Below are positions 7,557 to 16,977 of a stretch of 49,461 nucleotides of DNA, piece by piece. A program made the position numbers and the translations under genes. This DNA is from Halobellus clavatus (GTDB lineage Archaea > Halobacteriota > Halobacteria > Halobacteriales > Haloferacaceae). The notes under the pieces are model-generated. The model worked only from the letters and a program-made list of their open reading frames with translations, did no database searches and was not told the origin of the DNA. Position 1 is the stretch's first letter; each line of letters opens with the position of its first letter. Location of the stretch: positions 1-49,461 of the forward strand of contig NZ_FNPB01000019.1 of NCBI RefSeq assembly GCF_900107195.1, read 5' to 3'.

Positions 7557-8633
7557 TCAGAGATCGCGGACGCGATCCACCGCGGTCTCGATCGTCGGCG
7601 CGTCGAACCACTCGGCCCCAGTATAAGCGTTCGTCCCGGCAGCGTAGAGATCTGCGACCGCGTCGAGGACCTCGTCGGGCAACGGCGCTGGCGAGCGGTC
7701 ACAGAGGTCCCGCCAGTCGGCGACGCCCGCCTCGCGGGCCTGTGACTTCGCCGCGGAGACCGCCTCGACCCACTCGGGGTCCGTGCGCTTGTAGTACTGC
7801 CTGACGACCTCCTTCGAGACCTCCTGGCCCTGGTAGGAGAAGCGGTTCTCGTCGAACGTCCCGACCACGTCGGCGACCGCGATCTCGCCTCCCTGATAGC
7901 GGCACTCGATCTTCCCGTCCTCGTGGACGAAGCCGCGCGCGTCGGCCTCGCGGTTCAGTACGTCGTTGACGGCGAGTGCGAGGGCTTCGAGTTCGTCGAG
8001 ATCGGCCGCCCCGGCGATCCGGTCCGCCTCCTCGCGGTCGAGGTATCGGTCCTGCTCTTCGTACTTCGTCGAGAACTCGACGACCGGCTCGGGGAGGTCG
8101 ACGACGCCGTCGGGCCACGACTCGCGGTCGAGGCCGTAGTCGGCTGGACTCCCGCGCGAGCGAAGGCTCGATCCCTCGGGCACGGTGTTGCGGAAGACGA
8201 TCTCCAGGGGGATCAGGTAGTTCTCGCCCGCGGCGTCGTGGTACGCGTCGTAGTCGTAGTCGTCGTCGCCGAGGTAGGGGAGGTCGGGCACCTGCGTGAG
8301 TTCGATCGCCATCTCGGTCGGCGGAGCTTCGCACGCCTCGAGCGCGACGGGGTCCGTGGCGTCAAGCGAGGCGGAGTCGGCGACGGCGTCGTCAGCCGCG
8401 TCGTCGCGACCCGGATCGACGACGCCGACGTAGTGCGTCGGGATCCCCTCCGCTTCGAGCCGCTCGAAGTTGTACGCGCCCATCGTACACAGCGACGCTC
8501 CCTTCCCGGGGACGTGATCGGGCATCTCACCCCAGTCGAAGACGGAGTACTGGTCGGTGAAGACGAACCGCCCGCGGCCCGCCGCAGTCGCCGTCGGCTC
8601 CGTCTCGACGCGGAACTCCTTGACGCTCGTCAT
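7557..8633 (-). CDS. purC: Phosphoribosylaminoimidazole-succinocarboxamide synthase
   Basis: A 358-residue SAICAR synthetase, joining CAIR and aspartate with ATP in purine synthesis. The N terminus [21 protein letters not shown] matches the substrate-binding start of the family, and SSLRSRGS and [14 protein letters not shown] follow the expected order. The protein is longer than bacterial PurC, as in other haloarchaea, with an acidic insert near residues 80-115. The start at 8633 ([10 protein letters not shown]) is preferred over upstream codons. It is followed by purS and purQ on the same strand, and all three belong to one pathway. Confidence 0.93.
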   Translation of the reverse strand: MTSVKEFRVETEPTATAAGRGRFVFTDQYSVFDWGEMPDHVPGKGASLCTMGAYNFERLEAEGIPTHYVGVVDPGRDDAADDAVADSASLDATDPVALEACEAPPTEMAIELTQVPDLPYLGDDDYDYDAYHDAAGENYLIPLEIVFRNTVPEGSSLRSRGSPADYGLDRESWPDGVVDLPEPVVEFSTKYEEQDRYLDREEADRIAGAADLDELEALALAVNDVLNREADARGFVHEDGKIECRYQGGEIAVADVVGTFDENRFSYQGQEVSKEVVRQYYKRTDPEWVEAVSAAKSQAREAGVADWRDLCDRSPAPLPDEVLDAVADLYAAGTNAYTGAEWFDAPTIETAVDRVRDL

Positions 8634-8782
8634 AGCCGATCTGGCGTCGCCATCGCACAAGAAGGCTTCCACTCTCGTGTGTCCCTCCGCGCGTCGCTCC
8701 CCCGGCTGTGGTCACGGTCGTGACACCGGTGCTCGGCGAGACTGCCGGCTGCCGGTCGGCGGGATGTTCCGGTATCTCGCAG

Positions 8783-8790
8783 TTTTTTAC
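8783..8790 (+). promoter_or_regulatory. TATA-like box of cofH
   Basis: TTTTTTAC lies 25-32 nt before the cofH ATG at 8815, consistent with a leaderless haloarchaeal transcript. It supports that start over an in-frame codon at 8557. Confidence 0.5.
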
Positions 8791-8814
8791 CTCCTGACGC
8801 GTTGTTCTATCGGT

Positions 8815-10233
8815 ATGCGCGAGCGACCGGCACCGTCGGACGGCCCTCCCGGTGCCGATTCGGACGCGGCGATCGAGTTCGACATCGTTCCGGAGACTGA
8901 CCAGTCGTTCGAGAACGCGCTGGCGAAGGCGCGTGCGGGCGGACGCCTGACCATCGACGACGGCATCGAACTCATCACAACCGGGACCGACCACGAGGGG
9001 ATCGACCCCGTCCGGAAAGAGCAGGTGCTCGAGGCCGCTGACCGCCGGCGCGCCGCGGTCGTCGGCGAGGACGTGACGTTCGTCGCGAACCTGAACAACA
9101 ACGTCACGACCGCGTGCAACACCGGCTGTCTGTTCTGTAACTTCAAGAACAGTGCCCACCAGTTCGAGTCCGCCCACGACGGCGAGCACGCGGGCTTCAC
9201 GAAGACGCCCGCGGAGTCGCGATCGATTGTCGCCGACGCGCTCGAGATGGGCATCTACGAGGTCACCTCGGTCTCGGGGCTCCACCCCGCCTTCGCCCTG
9301 AACGGGGAACACCGCGAGATCCTCGAATCGTTCGACGACCCCGCCCGCGAGGTCGACTACAAGCCGCCCGCCATCTACGACACCGACCCGGGGACCTACC
9401 TCGACCAGATGCGTGCGATGTCCGTCGGTGACGTCCACCTGCACTCGATGACGCCCGAGGAGGCCGCGCACGCCCGCCGGGGGACCGACTGGTCCTACGA
9501 GAGCGTCTACCGCGAACTGAAGGCGGCGGGGCTGGACTCCGCGCCGGGCACGGCCGCGGAGATCCTCGTCGAGGAGGTCCGCGACGTGATCTGTCCCGGG
9601 AAGATCTCCAGTGACGAGTGGGTCGCGGGGATGGAAGGCGCGATGGCGGCCGGCCTCGACGTGACCGCGACGATGATGTACGGACACGTCGAGAACGCCG
9701 CCCACCGGATCCACCACCTGAAGACGATTCGCGACCTCCAGGATCGACTCGGCGGCATCACGGAGTTCGTCCCGCTCTCGTTCGTGCACCAGAACACGCC
9801 GCTGTACGAGCGCGGCGTCGTCGCCGGCGGCGCGAGCGACGCCGAGGACGAACTACTCGTCGCGGTCTCGCGGCTCTTCCTCGACAACGTCGAGAACGTG
9901 CAGGCCTCGTGGGTCAAGTTCGGGAACGCGAAATCGCTGAAACTCCTCAACTGCGGCGCGAACGACTTCATGGGGACGATCCTCTCAGAAGAGATCACGA
10001 CGCGCGCCGGCGGCACCTACGGGGAGTTCCGCTCGGTCGCAGACTACGTCGAGATGACCGCGGCCATCGGCCGGCCGGCCGTCGAGCGCTCGACTGACTA
10101 CCGGACGCAGCGCGTCGTCGATCCCGACAGCGACCCGCTCGGCCCGCGTCTCGGACCGCGCGCAGACGGCACGCCGTTGCTGGAGGGTCGCGGAGACGCC
10201 GACACGGTCGACCCGACGCCCGCCGACGACTGA
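8815..10233 (+). CDS. cofH: F420 deazaflavin synthase subunit 2, CofH
   Basis: A 472-residue radical SAM enzyme. CofH joins tyrosine to 5-amino-6-ribitylaminouracil and acts with CofG to form 7,8-didemethyl-8-hydroxy-5-deazariboflavin (Fo), the chromophore of coenzyme F420. The cluster motif is C101-x3-C105-x2-C108 (ACNTGCLFCNFKN). The C-terminal half carries the expected TEFVPLSFVHQNTPL and WVKFGNAKSLKLLNCGANDFMG-type region. An acidic N-terminal tail of about 60 residues is a haloarchaeal addition. cofG and cofC lie nearby on the other strand. Confidence 0.93.
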   Translation: MRERPAPSDGPPGADSDAAIEFDIVPETDQSFENALAKARAGGRLTIDDGIELITTGTDHEGIDPVRKEQVLEAADRRRAAVVGEDVTFVANLNNNVTTACNTGCLFCNFKNSAHQFESAHDGEHAGFTKTPAESRSIVADALEMGIYEVTSVSGLHPAFALNGEHREILESFDDPAREVDYKPPAIYDTDPGTYLDQMRAMSVGDVHLHSMTPEEAAHARRGTDWSYESVYRELKAAGLDSAPGTAAEILVEEVRDVICPGKISSDEWVAGMEGAMAAGLDVTATMMYGHVENAAHRIHHLKTIRDLQDRLGGITEFVPLSFVHQNTPLYERGVVAGGASDAEDELLVAVSRLFLDNVENVQASWVKFGNAKSLKLLNCGANDFMGTILSEEITTRAGGTYGEFRSVADYVEMTAAIGRPAVERSTDYRTQRVVDPDSDPLGPRLGPRADGTPLLEGRGDADTVDPTPADD

Positions 10234-10308
10234 ATTCCGGAAAGGGTTCCGTCGGGGCACTGTCCCCCGCGGTCAGACTCAAGTTCGTCGGATTCCTTCT
10301 CCCGCCTG

Positions 10309-10857
10309 ATGATGGTCACCACCCACGTGGCCGCCGGACTGCTCCTGGCGACGCCGGTGGCGGTGGTCGCGCCCGCGTTCGCGCTCCCGGCGGCCGTCGG
10401 GGCCGTCCTCGGCGGCGTCCTCCCCGACGTGGACCTGTTCGTCGGCGTCCACCGCAAGACGCTGCACTTTCCGGTCTACTACTCGGTCGCGGGTGCGGCC
10501 ACCGCCGGCGCGGCACTCCTCGCTCCGGGCCCGTTCCTCGTCGGTGCCGCGCTGTTCTTCCTCGCCGCCGGATTCCACTCCGCGTCGGACTGGCTCGGCG
10601 CGGGCGACGAACTCCGGCCGTGGGAGCGGACCTCCCAGCGCGCCGTCTACCTCCATCCGCGGCGAGCCTGGCTCCGGCCGCGGTACCTGATCCGCTACGA
10701 CGGCGCGCCCGAAGACTTCGCGCTCACGTTCGTCCTCGCGGTCCCGGCCACCGTCACTTTCGACGGGTGGATCCGTGCACTCGTCGTCGGCGGCATCCTC
10801 CTGGCGTTCGGCTACACGCTCGTTCGTAAGCGGGTTCCCGAGTGGCTCGGGGTCTGA
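10309..10857 (+). CDS. Membrane-bound metal-dependent hydrolase-like protein (YdjM/DUF457 type)
   Basis: A 182-residue polytopic membrane protein. It has the pattern of the YdjM/DUF457 group: THVAAGLLL near the N terminus, GGVLPDVDLF, HRKTLHFP and FHSASDWLG. This places His and Asp residues at membrane boundaries where the family is thought to bind metal. About five hydrophobic segments are visible. The substrate is unknown. There are two adjacent ATG codons (10309, 10312), and either could start the protein. It follows cofH on the same strand with a 75-nt gap and is convergent with cofG. Confidence 0.75.
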   Translation: MMVTTHVAAGLLLATPVAVVAPAFALPAAVGAVLGGVLPDVDLFVGVHRKTLHFPVYYSVAGAATAGAALLAPGPFLVGAALFFLAAGFHSASDWLGAGDELRPWERTSQRAVYLHPRRAWLRPRYLIRYDGAPEDFALTFVLAVPATVTFDGWIRALVVGGILLAFGYTLVRKRVPEWLGV

Positions 10858-10890
10858 GAGACGTTCGTTCAGGGTACGATCCCTCGCGGG

Positions 10891-12081
10891 TCAGTCGGCT
10901 GATCCGCTCGACGCCGCCGGGACGTCGACCGACAGGGGCCCGTCGCGCTGCGCCACACCGCGGTACCGTTCGCCGTGGACGTCGTCGGCGGTCAGTGCCG
11001 CGACGATCGGCTCCGACAGCCACGCACCCTCGGCGGAAGCGCCCGCGAAGTCCGTCCGTCTGAGTTCGGACGGGAGATAGCGATCGTAGACCGGGAGTCG
11101 TTCGTACAGCGGCACGTCGCCCGCGGCGGCGATCTCCGCCAGTTCGCGGAGAGCAGGCCAGGCGTAGTCGGGATTGACGTAGTCTTCGGTCACCGGAGAG
11201 ACGCCGCCCAGGTCGTCGACGCCGCAGTCCAGCAGATCGCGCGTCGGCGAGAGGTTCGGCGGCACCTGAACCGAGATCTCTTCGGGCAGCGCGGCGCGGG
11301 CCATCGCCACAGTACGGCGCATCGTCTCCACGCTGGGGCGCTGGAAGTCCGAGCGCTCGTTGGGGACGACGTTCTGGACGATCACCTCCTGCACGTGGCC
11401 GTAGCGTTCGTGCAGCGCCCGGATCGCCAGCAGGCTCTCGGCGCGGTCGCGCCACGTCTCACCGATGCCGACGAGCAGTCCGGTGGTGAACGGGACGCCG
11501 ACCTCACCGGCCGCGCGGATGGTGTTGAGCCGCTGGCCGGGCGTCTTCCGCCGGCTGCCGGCGTGCGCGTCGACGTCCGCCGTCGTCTCCAGCATCACGC
11601 CCATACTGGCGTTCGCCGGGGCGAGGCGCTCGAAGTCGGACTCGGTGATGTCGCCGGGGTTCGAGTGTGGGAGCAACCCTTCCTCGAGCGCGATCTCACA
11701 ACAGTCCCGGAGGTAGGCGAGGATGTCGTCGTAGCCCCACTCGGCCAACTGATCGTGGATCTGCGTGTACCGCGCGTCCGGCTCATCGCCGAACGTGAAG
11801 AGCGCCTCCGTACAGCCGGCGTCGGCGCCGATACGGAGTTGGTCTCTGACCTCCTCGGGTGAGAGTAGCGTGGCTTCGCCCGGGACGTCGTAGTAGGTGC
11901 AGTACGTGCAGGTGTAGCGACAGGCGGTCGTCAGCGGAATGAAGACGTTTCGCGCGAAAGTGAGTTCGGGGGCCGAAGCGACGTCGTCGGGCGTCACCGT
12001 GAGCAGGCGCTCGACGGCGGAGTCCCGAATGGCGACGTCGGTCGCGAGATCACCCTGGTATGCGTCGGCCCCTGGGAACAT
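10891..12081 (-). CDS. cofG: F420 deazaflavin synthase subunit 1, CofG
   Basis: A 396-residue radical SAM enzyme, the partner of CofH in Fo synthesis. The cluster motif is C54-x3-C58-x2-C61 (TACRYTCTYCTYYD). Family features include TFGDEPD, GLLPHSNPGD, MGVMLETTADVDAHAG and VPPNLSP. Starting at 12081 (MFPGADAYQ) gives a normal N terminus; a longer frame reaches 12216 but crosses the TATA-like box. The last 40 residues are low-complexity acidic. It lies downstream of cofC on the same strand, with a 222-nt gap holding its own promoter. Confidence 0.93.
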   Translation of the reverse strand: MFPGADAYQGDLATDVAIRDSAVERLLTVTPDDVASAPELTFARNVFIPLTTACRYTCTYCTYYDVPGEATLLSPEEVRDQLRIGADAGCTEALFTFGDEPDARYTQIHDQLAEWGYDDILAYLRDCCEIALEEGLLPHSNPGDITESDFERLAPANASMGVMLETTADVDAHAGSRRKTPGQRLNTIRAAGEVGVPFTTGLLVGIGETWRDRAESLLAIRALHERYGHVQEVIVQNVVPNERSDFQRPSVETMRRTVAMARAALPEEISVQVPPNLSPTRDLLDCGVDDLGGVSPVTEDYVNPDYAWPALRELAEIAAAGDVPLYERLPVYDRYLPSELRRTDFAGASAEGAWLSEPIVAALTADDVHGERYRGVAQRDGPLSVDVPAASSGSAD

Positions 12082-12142
12082 CGTGACCACGTCTCGTGTG
12101 GGCACACACAAAACTGTCGTGCTCCGGCATCCCGTGTGAGAG

Positions 12143-12151
12143 TTTATATAC
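12143..12151 (-). promoter_or_regulatory. TATA box upstream of cofG
   Basis: On the minus strand this reads GTATATAAA, a near-ideal archaeal TATA element about 62 nt before the cofG ATG. It predicts a transcript with a leader of roughly 35 nt, unlike the leaderless neighbours. The rest of the 12082-12303 gap shows no gene. Confidence 0.55.
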
Positions 12152-12303
12152 AAAAACGCGACCAGCGTCCGTATGCGTTGAGAGACACCCCGCGTCGGGT
12201 CGCGAGTGCTCGGCACGTCGGCGCGGGAGGGACCCTGACCGTGCTCTGAGGGACGACGAGTGCCGACTGTTCGCCCATCTTTGACGAAGCAACGGCCGCC
12301 CGG

Positions 12304-13011
12304 CTACTCGTCCGCCCGCCGGACGCCCACCCGGCTCTCGCTGTCGTCGACCTCGAACCCCGCGTCCCGGAGCCACGCCGCTGACCGGCCGTCGGTGTGG
12401 AGGAGGACTTCGACGAGGTCTCCCGGTTCGTCGACGTCGGTCGCGAGCCGCATCGAGTCGACGACGCCGACCGAGAGCGCGGCATCGGCGGCCGCCCGGC
12501 GGTGATCCCGGTACGAGGTCCCGTGGTAGTCGACCGCGAAGCCCGGATCGCGAACGACGAGCGCGTTCGTGCCGCCGCCGCGTCCGGGCGCGATCGCGAC
12601 GTCGCCGCCCGCGCCGAACAGCCGGTGCAACGCCGTCGGCGTCGCGAGCGCGAGGTCGGCCATCACGATCGCGACTGCCGCAGCGTCGCCGTCGGCGAGG
12701 CGGGACAGGACGCCGTTCACCGCCGGCGTCAGCGGCCGGTCGTCGACGGTCGTCGAGCGGTCAGCGAGTGGCTTCTCAGCAGCGCCGCCCGCACGCTCGG
12801 TTGTCTCGGACACCGTCTCCGTCTCGAGCGGGCTCGCTGTCACGTCGAGCGGACGCGGCACGAGCAGTTCTGGCTCGTGGCCGGCAGCTTCGATCGCCGT
12901 GACGACGTCACGCAGCATCTCGAACGCGAACTCGCGTCGCTCCGCGACGCTGAGGACTGGCGCGAGGCGGCTCTTTGGGTCGCGAGCGGTGAAGGGGACG
13001 ATCACGTCCAT
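12304..13011 (-). CDS. cofC: 2-phospho-L-lactate guanylyltransferase CofC
   Basis: A 235-residue nucleotidyltransferase that activates phospholactate (or phosphoenolpyruvate) with GTP for F420 assembly. The N-terminal VPFTARDPKSRLAPVLS gives the nucleotide-binding loop with its conserved Lys. The central VAIVMADLALATPTAL carries the metal-binding Asp, and APGRGGGTNALVVRDP is the substrate-site Gly-rich loop. An insert of about 45 low-complexity residues sits near positions 55-100. It begins 23 nt after the stop of the membrane-anchored protein at 13035 and has no obvious promoter of its own, so it may be read from the cetZ transcript. Confidence 0.9.
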   Translation of the reverse strand: MDVIVPFTARDPKSRLAPVLSVAERREFAFEMLRDVVTAIEAAGHEPELLVPRPLDVTASPLETETVSETTERAGGAAEKPLADRSTTVDDRPLTPAVNGVLSRLADGDAAAVAIVMADLALATPTALHRLFGAGGDVAIAPGRGGGTNALVVRDPGFAVDYHGTSYRDHRRAAADAALSVGVVDSMRLATDVDEPGDLVEVLLHTDGRSAAWLRDAGFEVDDSESRVGVRRADE

Positions 13012-13034
13012 CGGAACGAAGAGGCGGGGAGCGT

Positions 13035-13820
13035 TCAGCCGAGTTTGTCTTGTCCCTGCTGCTGGGACCGCCAGTAGAGGAAGCCACCGGCAGCCAAGCC
13101 GATCACGAGCAGTCCGCCGACGCCGTACAGGGCGTACTGGATCAGCTGATTCGACTGCTGGGTCTGCTGGGCTCGCTCTTGGGCCTGTTCGGAGAGGTCG
13201 ATGGCCAGTCCGAACTCCCCGCCGTTGTACGCGTCGATCGCGTTCCCCAGCGACCGTTCGGCGTCCTGGGAGTTCACGTCGGCGACGGTGGCGGAGGCCT
13301 CGTCGATCGCGTTTCTGGCCTCGCGGCTCTCCTCGGTGTAGTGGACCGCCGTCCACTCGTCGATCGCGTTGGTAGACCCGCCCTCACGGGTCTGTTCCAG
13401 TGACAGCACAGTGAACGACTGCGCGGGGTCGTAGGAGTAGTCTTCGACCTGCGGGACGGTGCCGGTGACGCGGACGCGGACCTCGCTGGTCCCGTCAGCG
13501 GTGGCGACCTCCGCGCCGGAGAACGACTGCCCGTCGAACGACTCCTGATCGACCCGTGCTCCGGTCTGATCGAAGTACATCACCGTCCAGGTGACCTCAG
13601 TCAGGTCTGTGCTGCCGGCCAGTGTCCACGATTCCAGGGTGGGGTTCTGATACAAGTTTGTCAGCGTCACGGTCGCGTTGACCTGACTGCCGACCTCTGC
13701 GTCGTCGGTCACGTCCGTTTCACCGACCGAAACGCCGGCGGCGGGGACCGTCGCAACGGAGAGGACGAAGAGACAGGCCAGCGCGAGCTTAGAAAAGCGA
13801 CTCCAGCTCGTCTTCGTCAT
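13035..13820 (-). CDS. Secreted, C-terminally anchored protein next to CetZ
   Basis: A 261-residue protein with a signal peptide (basic MTKTSWSRFSK, then a hydrophobic core, cleavage around residues 27-30). A beta-rich outer domain follows (residues 30-150), then a helical Gln-rich stalk with SEQAQERAQQTQQSN. A single TM segment (LIQYALYGVGGLLVIGLAAGG) precedes a short cytosolic tail. The start overlaps the end of cetZ by 32 nt on the same strand, implying coupled translation. No domain family is recognised. Context suggests an envelope protein connected with CetZ function, which is inference only. Confidence 0.75.
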   Translation of the reverse strand: MTKTSWSRFSKLALACLFVLSVATVPAAGVSVGETDVTDDAEVGSQVNATVTLTNLYQNPTLESWTLAGSTDLTEVTWTVMYFDQTGARVDQESFDGQSFSGAEVATADGTSEVRVRVTGTVPQVEDYSYDPAQSFTVLSLEQTREGGSTNAIDEWTAVHYTEESREARNAIDEASATVADVNSQDAERSLGNAIDAYNGGEFGLAIDLSEQAQERAQQTQQSNQLIQYALYGVGGLLVIGLAAGGFLYWRSQQQGQDKLG

Positions 13821-14970
13821 CGTTGACTAGGTTCTCGAGGTTGTCTTCGCTCTCCTCTCTGATGTCGTCGATGTTGTCTTGGGCTTCGATAGCGACCTGC
13901 TGGAGTTCCTTGATCCGGGGGACGTTCGTCACGCCAGAGAGGAGAATGACGGACGCGACGCGGTTTGAGTCCCGGATGGGGTAGTCGCCGCCGCGGACCT
14001 CCATACTGCCGGTCTGCTCTTCGATCCACTTGCGGCCGCGCTCGATTCCCTTCCGATTGAGGTGTTTCGGCGGGCCGGCCATCACGAGCAGTGCGCGTTC
14101 GGCGCCTTCGATCTCACAGGGGAGCGTCAGTCGACCGAGGGCGGCTTTCCGAACGAGGGACGTGATCCGGTTGGTGGTGTGTGCAGTGTCGAGGCTCTCT
14201 TCTTCGTTACCACCAGTGATCCGCGAGAGGAGTCCGTTGCTGGAGGATTCGTTCTCGACGGTCTCGGAGGCGTACCCGACCGTGGAGACGCCGCCGCCCG
14301 CGAGGGTGTTGATGATCTCCGAGGAGTCGACGACGCTCTCGGCGACTTCGCCGCCGTGACCGATCTCGCCGGCCCCGAACAGAACGCCGAAGCGGGTGAC
14401 GATCTCCTCGTTGATCTCGTCGTATCCGCCCTGGACAGACTCACCGGTCTTCCGCCAGGCGTCGTTGTCGAAGACGAGCAGATTGTCGACCTCGCGGACG
14501 AACGTCTGGAACGATCGAGCCGCGTTCAGCGTGTAGATGCCGCCCTCGTCACTCCCGGGCAGGATCCCCAGCCCGTAGACGGGCTCGGTGTAGATCCGCT
14601 GGAGGTGCTTCGAGAGCACGGGCGCGCCGCCGCTCCCCGTGCCGCCGCCGAGGCCGGCGACGACGAGGAACGCGTCGACCTCGTGAACCGGAATGCTATC
14701 GATCGCGCCTTGTACTTCGTCGATGTCTTCTTCGGCGACCTCCGCACCGAGTTCGTTGTCGGCGCCGACGCCGTGGCCCTTCACGCGGGACTGTCCGATG
14801 AGGACCCGTTGGTCCTCCGAGATATGTTCGAGCCCCATCAGGTCCGCCTTGGCCGTGTTGACGGCGACGGCCGCTCGAACGATGTTCGAGTCGTGCCGTT
14901 TGTCGTACTCGACGAACTTGTCGACGACTTTTCCCCCAGCCTGCCCGAATCCGATCATTGCAAGCTTCAT
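13789..14970 (-). CDS. cetZ1: Tubulin-like protein CetZ (CetZ1 type)
   Basis: A 393-residue member of the archaeal CetZ branch of the tubulin/FtsZ superfamily, GTPases that control cell shape and motility in haloarchaea. The N-terminal loop GFGQAGG (residues 7-13) and the T4 signature GGGTGSG (108-114) form the GTP site. The nearly invariant start MKLAMIGFGQAGGKVVDKF fits CetZ1, but subtype should be confirmed by phylogeny. The C terminus is an acidic tail ending DEDELESLF. A leader of about 30 nt with GGGGAG about 10 nt upstream and GTTTATGT further up suggests a leadered transcript. Confidence 0.93.
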   Translation of the reverse strand: MKLAMIGFGQAGGKVVDKFVEYDKRHDSNIVRAAVAVNTAKADLMGLEHISEDQRVLIGQSRVKGHGVGADNELGAEVAEEDIDEVQGAIDSIPVHEVDAFLVVAGLGGGTGSGGAPVLSKHLQRIYTEPVYGLGILPGSDEGGIYTLNAARSFQTFVREVDNLLVFDNDAWRKTGESVQGGYDEINEEIVTRFGVLFGAGEIGHGGEVAESVVDSSEIINTLAGGGVSTVGYASETVENESSSNGLLSRITGGNEEESLDTAHTTNRITSLVRKAALGRLTLPCEIEGAERALLVMAGPPKHLNRKGIERGRKWIEEQTGSMEVRGGDYPIRDSNRVASVILLSGVTNVPRIKELQQVAIEAQDNIDDIREESEDNLENLVNDDEDELESLF

Positions 14971-15170
14971 GTATCAGCTCCCCTCGCCATTGGGTGTATC
15001 CCAGTGCGAACGCGGACATAAACCTTGTGATGGTCCAAAAAGGACGGAAACCGACGCCGATCTGGTAAACCACCCGACAGCGATGGGGCGTTAACGAGTC
15101 GTTACGATTCGCTCCGATCGATTACGGGCTGTATTTCTCAGTATTTATATTTGATACCGTCTCGAAAGGG

Positions 15171-15225
15171 GCCAAATCGGAGCCAAATTGGAGCCAAATC
15201 TGGGCCGGATCAGGGCCTAAATCAC
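15171..15225. repeat. Five 11-bp direct repeats upstream of cetZ
   Basis: Units start at 15171, 15182, 15193, 15204 and 15215, an exact 11-bp period with consensus GCCAAATCNGG (the fourth and fifth are degenerate). The array runs from about 200 bp upstream of the cetZ ATG into the stop codon of the SDR gene. Spacing near one helical turn would place the A/T steps on one DNA face. It could be a regulator-binding array, curved DNA or a relic duplication. Confidence 0.7.
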
Positions 15226-16151
15226 CCCGACGTCGCCGCCGTCGCTCCCGCCCCAGCGTCGCCGGCCTGCCCGTTGAGGTACGCTCGCAGCGTCGTGAGT
15301 TCGCCGGTCCCGACGCCGAACGCATCGACGTCGTTGTCGTCGGTGACGTTGTCGAACTGCAAGGAACGGTACTGGTCTTTCCCCATCGGGAACCCGGGAA
15401 TCGCGCCGCCGAGGGTGAGGCCGATCTTCGCCAGTCCCATCGGGACGGGCACGACCGTCGTCGAACGGCCGTCGGATTCGTGGATCAGTCTGGCGATCTC
15501 AGCGAGTGTGAGCTTGTCAGGGCCGCCGATCTCGTAGGTCTGCCCGACGTGCTCGTCGGATTCGACCGCGTCGACGAGCATCGGGACCAAGTCGCCGACC
15601 CAGATGGGCTGGAAGCGGGTCTTCCCGCCGCCCGGCAGTGCGCTCACGTACGGCGGCGCGAGCAGTTTCGTGAACGAGACGAACTCGCCGCCGTCACCGA
15701 AGACGACGGAGGGGCGGAAGATCGTGTAGTCCAGCACGGACTCGGTCACGATCTCCTCGGCTTCGCCCTTCGAGCGGATGTAGGCGGTCGGGCCGTCGGG
15801 ATCGGCACCCAGCGCGCTCATCTGAACGAGGTGGTCGACGTCGTGCTTCTCGGCCGCGCGGACCACGTGTTCGGTTCCCTGTCGGTGGATCAGGTCGTGC
15901 ATCTCGTCGCCGCCGCTCGGTTTGAACAGCGGCGAGAGCGCGACGAGGTTGTAGACGACGTCTTGCCCCTCGAACGCCTCCTTGATCGACCCGTACTCGC
16001 GGACGTTCCCCATCACCTTGTTGACGCCGGCGGGGAGGTCGTCGCTGCTGGGACTTCGCGAGAGGGCCGTCACCTCGTGGCCCCGGCCCTTCAGTTCGCG
16101 GCAGAGTGTGCTTCCGATAAACCCGCTGCCACCCACGACGAGTACGTGCAT
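15222..16151 (-). CDS. NDUFA9-like atypical SDR / NAD(P)-binding complex I-type protein
   Basis: A 309-residue Rossmann-fold protein starting MHVLVVGGSGFIGSTL (dinucleotide loop, residues 7-13), with Y124-x3-K128 (TAYIRSK) in the catalytic position of extended SDRs. The FRPSVVFG and RFQPIWVGDLV motifs are typical of the NDUFA9-like subgroup, which binds NADPH and often lacks a known substrate. The start at 16151 has a TTTAC box at leaderless distance; upstream codons are rejected. It is divergent from tmk and upstream of cetZ on the same strand. Confidence 0.85.
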   Translation of the reverse strand: MHVLVVGGSGFIGSTLCRELKGRGHEVTALSRSPSSDDLPAGVNKVMGNVREYGSIKEAFEGQDVVYNLVALSPLFKPSGGDEMHDLIHRQGTEHVVRAAEKHDVDHLVQMSALGADPDGPTAYIRSKGEAEEIVTESVLDYTIFRPSVVFGDGGEFVSFTKLLAPPYVSALPGGGKTRFQPIWVGDLVPMLVDAVESDEHVGQTYEIGGPDKLTLAEIARLIHESDGRSTTVVPVPMGLAKIGLTLGGAIPGFPMGKDQYRSLQFDNVTDDNDVDAFGVGTGELTTLRAYLNGQAGDAGAGATAATSG

Positions 16152-16324
16152 ACTGCGTACGTCTCTCCGGCCCGCCGTAAAGGTAACTGCCGATTCGGGG
16201 GACAGAGCCGGGACCTCCGACCGTGCTGTCGCCCGGAGACCGTGTGCGCGGCGTGCGTGTCCGGCGGTCACCGAGCGGATCGGAACCCGGGTGAGTTTTA
16301 TTCCGGCATCTGCGAGAGCAACGT

Positions 16325-16921
16325 ATGCTCGTCACGCTGGAGGGTCTCGACGGCAGCGGGAAGACCAGCGCCTGGGAGGCGCTGCGAGAGGAGTTCCCGG
16401 AAGCGGTCTTCACCCGTGAGCCGACGTCGTCGTGGTATGGCGAGTCCGTCGCGCGTTCGATGGGTGACGACGACGCCAACCCCCTCGCCGAACTCTTTCT
16501 GTTCACCGCCGATCACGCCGATCACCTCTCGCGCGTCGTCCGGCCGGCGCTCGCGGACGGGTCGCTCGTCGTATCCGATCGGTACTCCGACTCGCGGTTC
16601 GCCTATCAGGCCGCCTCGCTCGCGGACTCGTATCTGGCCGGCGGCCGCGACCCGCTGGAGTACGTCAGAGAGATCCACGCCGCCTTCTCGCATCCACCGG
16701 ACCGAACGATCTACCTCGACGTCGACCCCGAGACCGCGGCCGAGCGCGCCGGCGCGACGAACAAATTCGAGCGCGTCGCGCACCTCGAACGCGTCAGCGA
16801 GAACTACGAGCGGCTCATCGACGCCGAACCCGAGCGGTTCGTTCGCGTCGACGCGACCCAGCCGTTACCCGACGTCATCGCCGCGGTCACAGAGCACGTC
16901 GCCGCGTTCACCGACGACTGA
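16325..16921 (+). CDS. tmk: Thymidylate kinase
   Basis: A 198-residue dTMP kinase, making dTDP from dTMP and ATP for DNA synthesis. The P-loop GLDGSGKTS is at residues 7-15, FTREPT follows, and [14 protein letters not shown] is the conserved DRY/substrate motif. TNKFE and the C-terminal [15 protein letters not shown] fit the family. TTTTATT at 16297-16303 is placed for a leaderless start at 16325. It stands alone. Confidence 0.92.
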   Translation: MLVTLEGLDGSGKTSAWEALREEFPEAVFTREPTSSWYGESVARSMGDDDANPLAELFLFTADHADHLSRVVRPALADGSLVVSDRYSDSRFAYQAASLADSYLAGGRDPLEYVREIHAAFSHPPDRTIYLDVDPETAAERAGATNKFERVAHLERVSENYERLIDAEPERFVRVDATQPLPDVIAAVTEHVAAFTDD

Positions 16922-16977
16922 GAGAGTAGGGGCGTAGCGGGGATCGAGAGTGATGAGCGGTCGGGCGCGATGAGCGA

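Noticed and set aside
10975-11862. A 295-codon plus-strand frame
   Set aside because: Antisense to cofG; no start signals and shadow-type composition.
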